Assembly: GCA_035771165.1 (NCBI GenBank)
Contig: JAWNZC010000406.1
Coordinates: forward strand, 3,478,501 to 3,542,500
Reading direction: 5' to 3'
DNA from: Paragorgia papillata
Lineage: Eukaryota; Cnidaria; Anthozoa; Scleralcyonacea; Coralliidae
DNA: 64,000 nt
In this document: positions 63,005-64,000 of the stretch, one piece after another
Layout: every line of letters begins with the position of its first letter
Numbering within the stretch: position 1 is the stretch's first letter
Program-made: the position numbers and the translations under genes
Notes under the pieces: generated by a model
Database searches by the model: none
What the model was told of the DNA's origin: nothing
Seen by the model: only the letters and a program-made list of their open reading frames with translations

Positions 63005-63292
63005 ATTACGATGTTGTTGGATGTTATAAGGACACCGCTAATCGCGCAATCAACACATTGGAAGGAACAAATTCTGTTTTAGACCGTTCATATGGATCAC
63101 GAAAGAACGCCATTGCAAAGTGTGCTTCGGCTGCAAAAAGTGCAGGTTACAGTATGTTTGCAGTTCAAAATGGTGGATGGTGTGCAGCCAGTGCTACGGC
63201 AGCAAAGACGTTTAATAAATATGGAAAGTCGACTGCTTGCAAAGCTGACGGTGAAGGCGGACCCTGGGCCAATCAGGTCTATTATATTAAAG
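63005..63292 (+). CDS. WSC-like domain exon 5 (variant B)
   Basis: 288 bp, phase 1-1. Variant B as in exon 3, except VLDRSYGS with arginine for glycine. The donor is intact, so the gene should continue to the right of the window. Confidence 0.85.
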
Positions 63293-63443
63293 GTATTTCA
63301 AAAATCATTAATAATTTCATTGAATCAAATACGAAGAAATTCAATAGCATGTGTGCTAAGTGATTTTATATATTATATGCCAAAAGAATATGCTCAAATT
63401 TTCTCACATGCATATTTACATGGCTTAGACAACATTAATTAGA

Positions 63444-63752
63444 AATTTACCGTATCCCTTGCGAATGTGGTCTAGTCTACATTGGAGAAACCGGCCAAAA
63501 CTTCAGCATCCGTCTCAAAGAACACCTTGGTTGCTGCTCAAAAGCTCAGACTGAAATGTCTTCCGTTGCTAATACACGTGGGCAACCAATCACCGAATCC
63601 TTTGGAAACAAGCATCACTCATCTGCACCGAAAGCAAGTATTTCTCACGTAGGATTAGGGAATCAGTAGAAATCCAGAAGCACCGTTCTATGCCACAAGA
63701 AGGCCAATCTCTCAACAACACTTGGACTGCTCTTTTCAATAACGTTCAATAA
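63444..63752 (+). pseudogene. GIY-YIG fragment, unit 5
   Basis: As unit 4, with IPCECG where unit 4 has IPWECG. CECG is the form expected of the original domain (family knowledge). Confidence 0.73.
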
Positions 63753-63797
63753 TTTCAACTTTCATGTAACAGTTTCTTATGATATTTCCTTTGTTTT

Positions 63798-63798
<1 letters not shown>

Positions 63799-63855
<57 letters not shown>
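63799..63855. repeat. (TTG)n microsatellite, unit 5
   Basis: About 19 units followed by tctttg. Confidence 0.96.
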
Positions 63856-64000
63856 CTTTGTTTTCTTGTTTTTTCTTCTTTTATTTTTATCATTTATACT
63901 TTGTTATTCATTATATTATTTCATAAAATTTCTACAGCTATGAGAAATTAATTAGAATCTTTTATAAGTTATCAGTAGTCCACTAGTATGATGACGTGAC

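Larger units (their letters stand above)
57426..64000 (+). repeat. Tandem array of 1.37-1.39 kb exon-bearing units (at least five)
   Basis: Exon-to-exon spacings are 1392, 1384, 1366 and 1368 bp. Each unit has in order: domain exon, decayed GIY-YIG fragment, (TTG)n, tgatgacgtcacagattcag, hammerhead-like core and the acceptor of the next exon. Unit 5 is cut by the window edge before its hammerhead-like core. Confidence 0.93.

Overview
The window is animal nuclear DNA, AT-rich and very rich in repeats, with spliced genes (GT-AG introns). A cnidarian such as a sea anemone or coral is the best guess. This is inferred from the mix of elements: Polinton-like, Crypton, Penelope-like, DIRS-like, CR1/L2-like LINE, 5S- and tRNA-derived SINEs and many foldback MITEs. 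It also rests on a secreted tandem four-cysteine domain gene. No species call is possible from sequence alone.

Host genes. (1) A receptor tyrosine kinase lies on the + strand: eight exons from 2528 to about 18776 give a nearly complete cytoplasmic kinase domain. The extracellular part must lie left of the window. Its DFG aspartate is replaced by histidine. (2) One 79-bp exon of a CDC20/Cdh1 (fizzy-related) WD40 protein lies on the - strand at 50783-50861. (3) A secreted-protein gene on the + strand has a signal-peptide exon (54532-54595). It is followed by five near-identical 288-bp phase 1-1 exons (57495-63292), each encoding one WSC-like four-cysteine domain. The array runs off the right edge.

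Mobile DNA, left to right. A 5S-derived SINE lies at 508-787 and a TIR-bounded block at 1054-2378. The 10.9-kb last-but-one intron of the kinase gene holds a long pentanucleotide microsatellite, a Crypton-like tyrosine recombinase gene, a TA-flanked TIR element and a complete 5.6-kb Polinton/Maverick-type element. That element has AG...CT ends, a 6-bp target duplication, a packaging-ATPase gene and arms that form a huge inverted repeat. From 19 to 28 kb there are a tRNA-derived SINE, MITEs and a decayed CR1/L2-like LINE carrying a 2A-like motif and several nested insertions. From 28 to 35 kb there are duplicated noncoding blocks and a TA-flanked element whose empty site is preserved at 57.06 kb. 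From 36 to 47 kb there are a second Crypton, a Penelope-like relic, a hAT element inside a minisatellite, a hammerhead ribozyme motif, a DIRS-type RNase H fragment and an LTR-like repeat next to an unknown ORF. From 47 to 54 kb there are foldbacks, MITEs, a second 5S SINE and the fizzy-related exon.

The right-hand 7 kb is a tandem array of about 1.37-1.39 kb units. Each unit carries one domain exon, a decayed Penelope-like GIY-YIG fragment, a TTG microsatellite and a hammerhead-like core. Exon variants alternate A/B, which suggests amplification by dimers.
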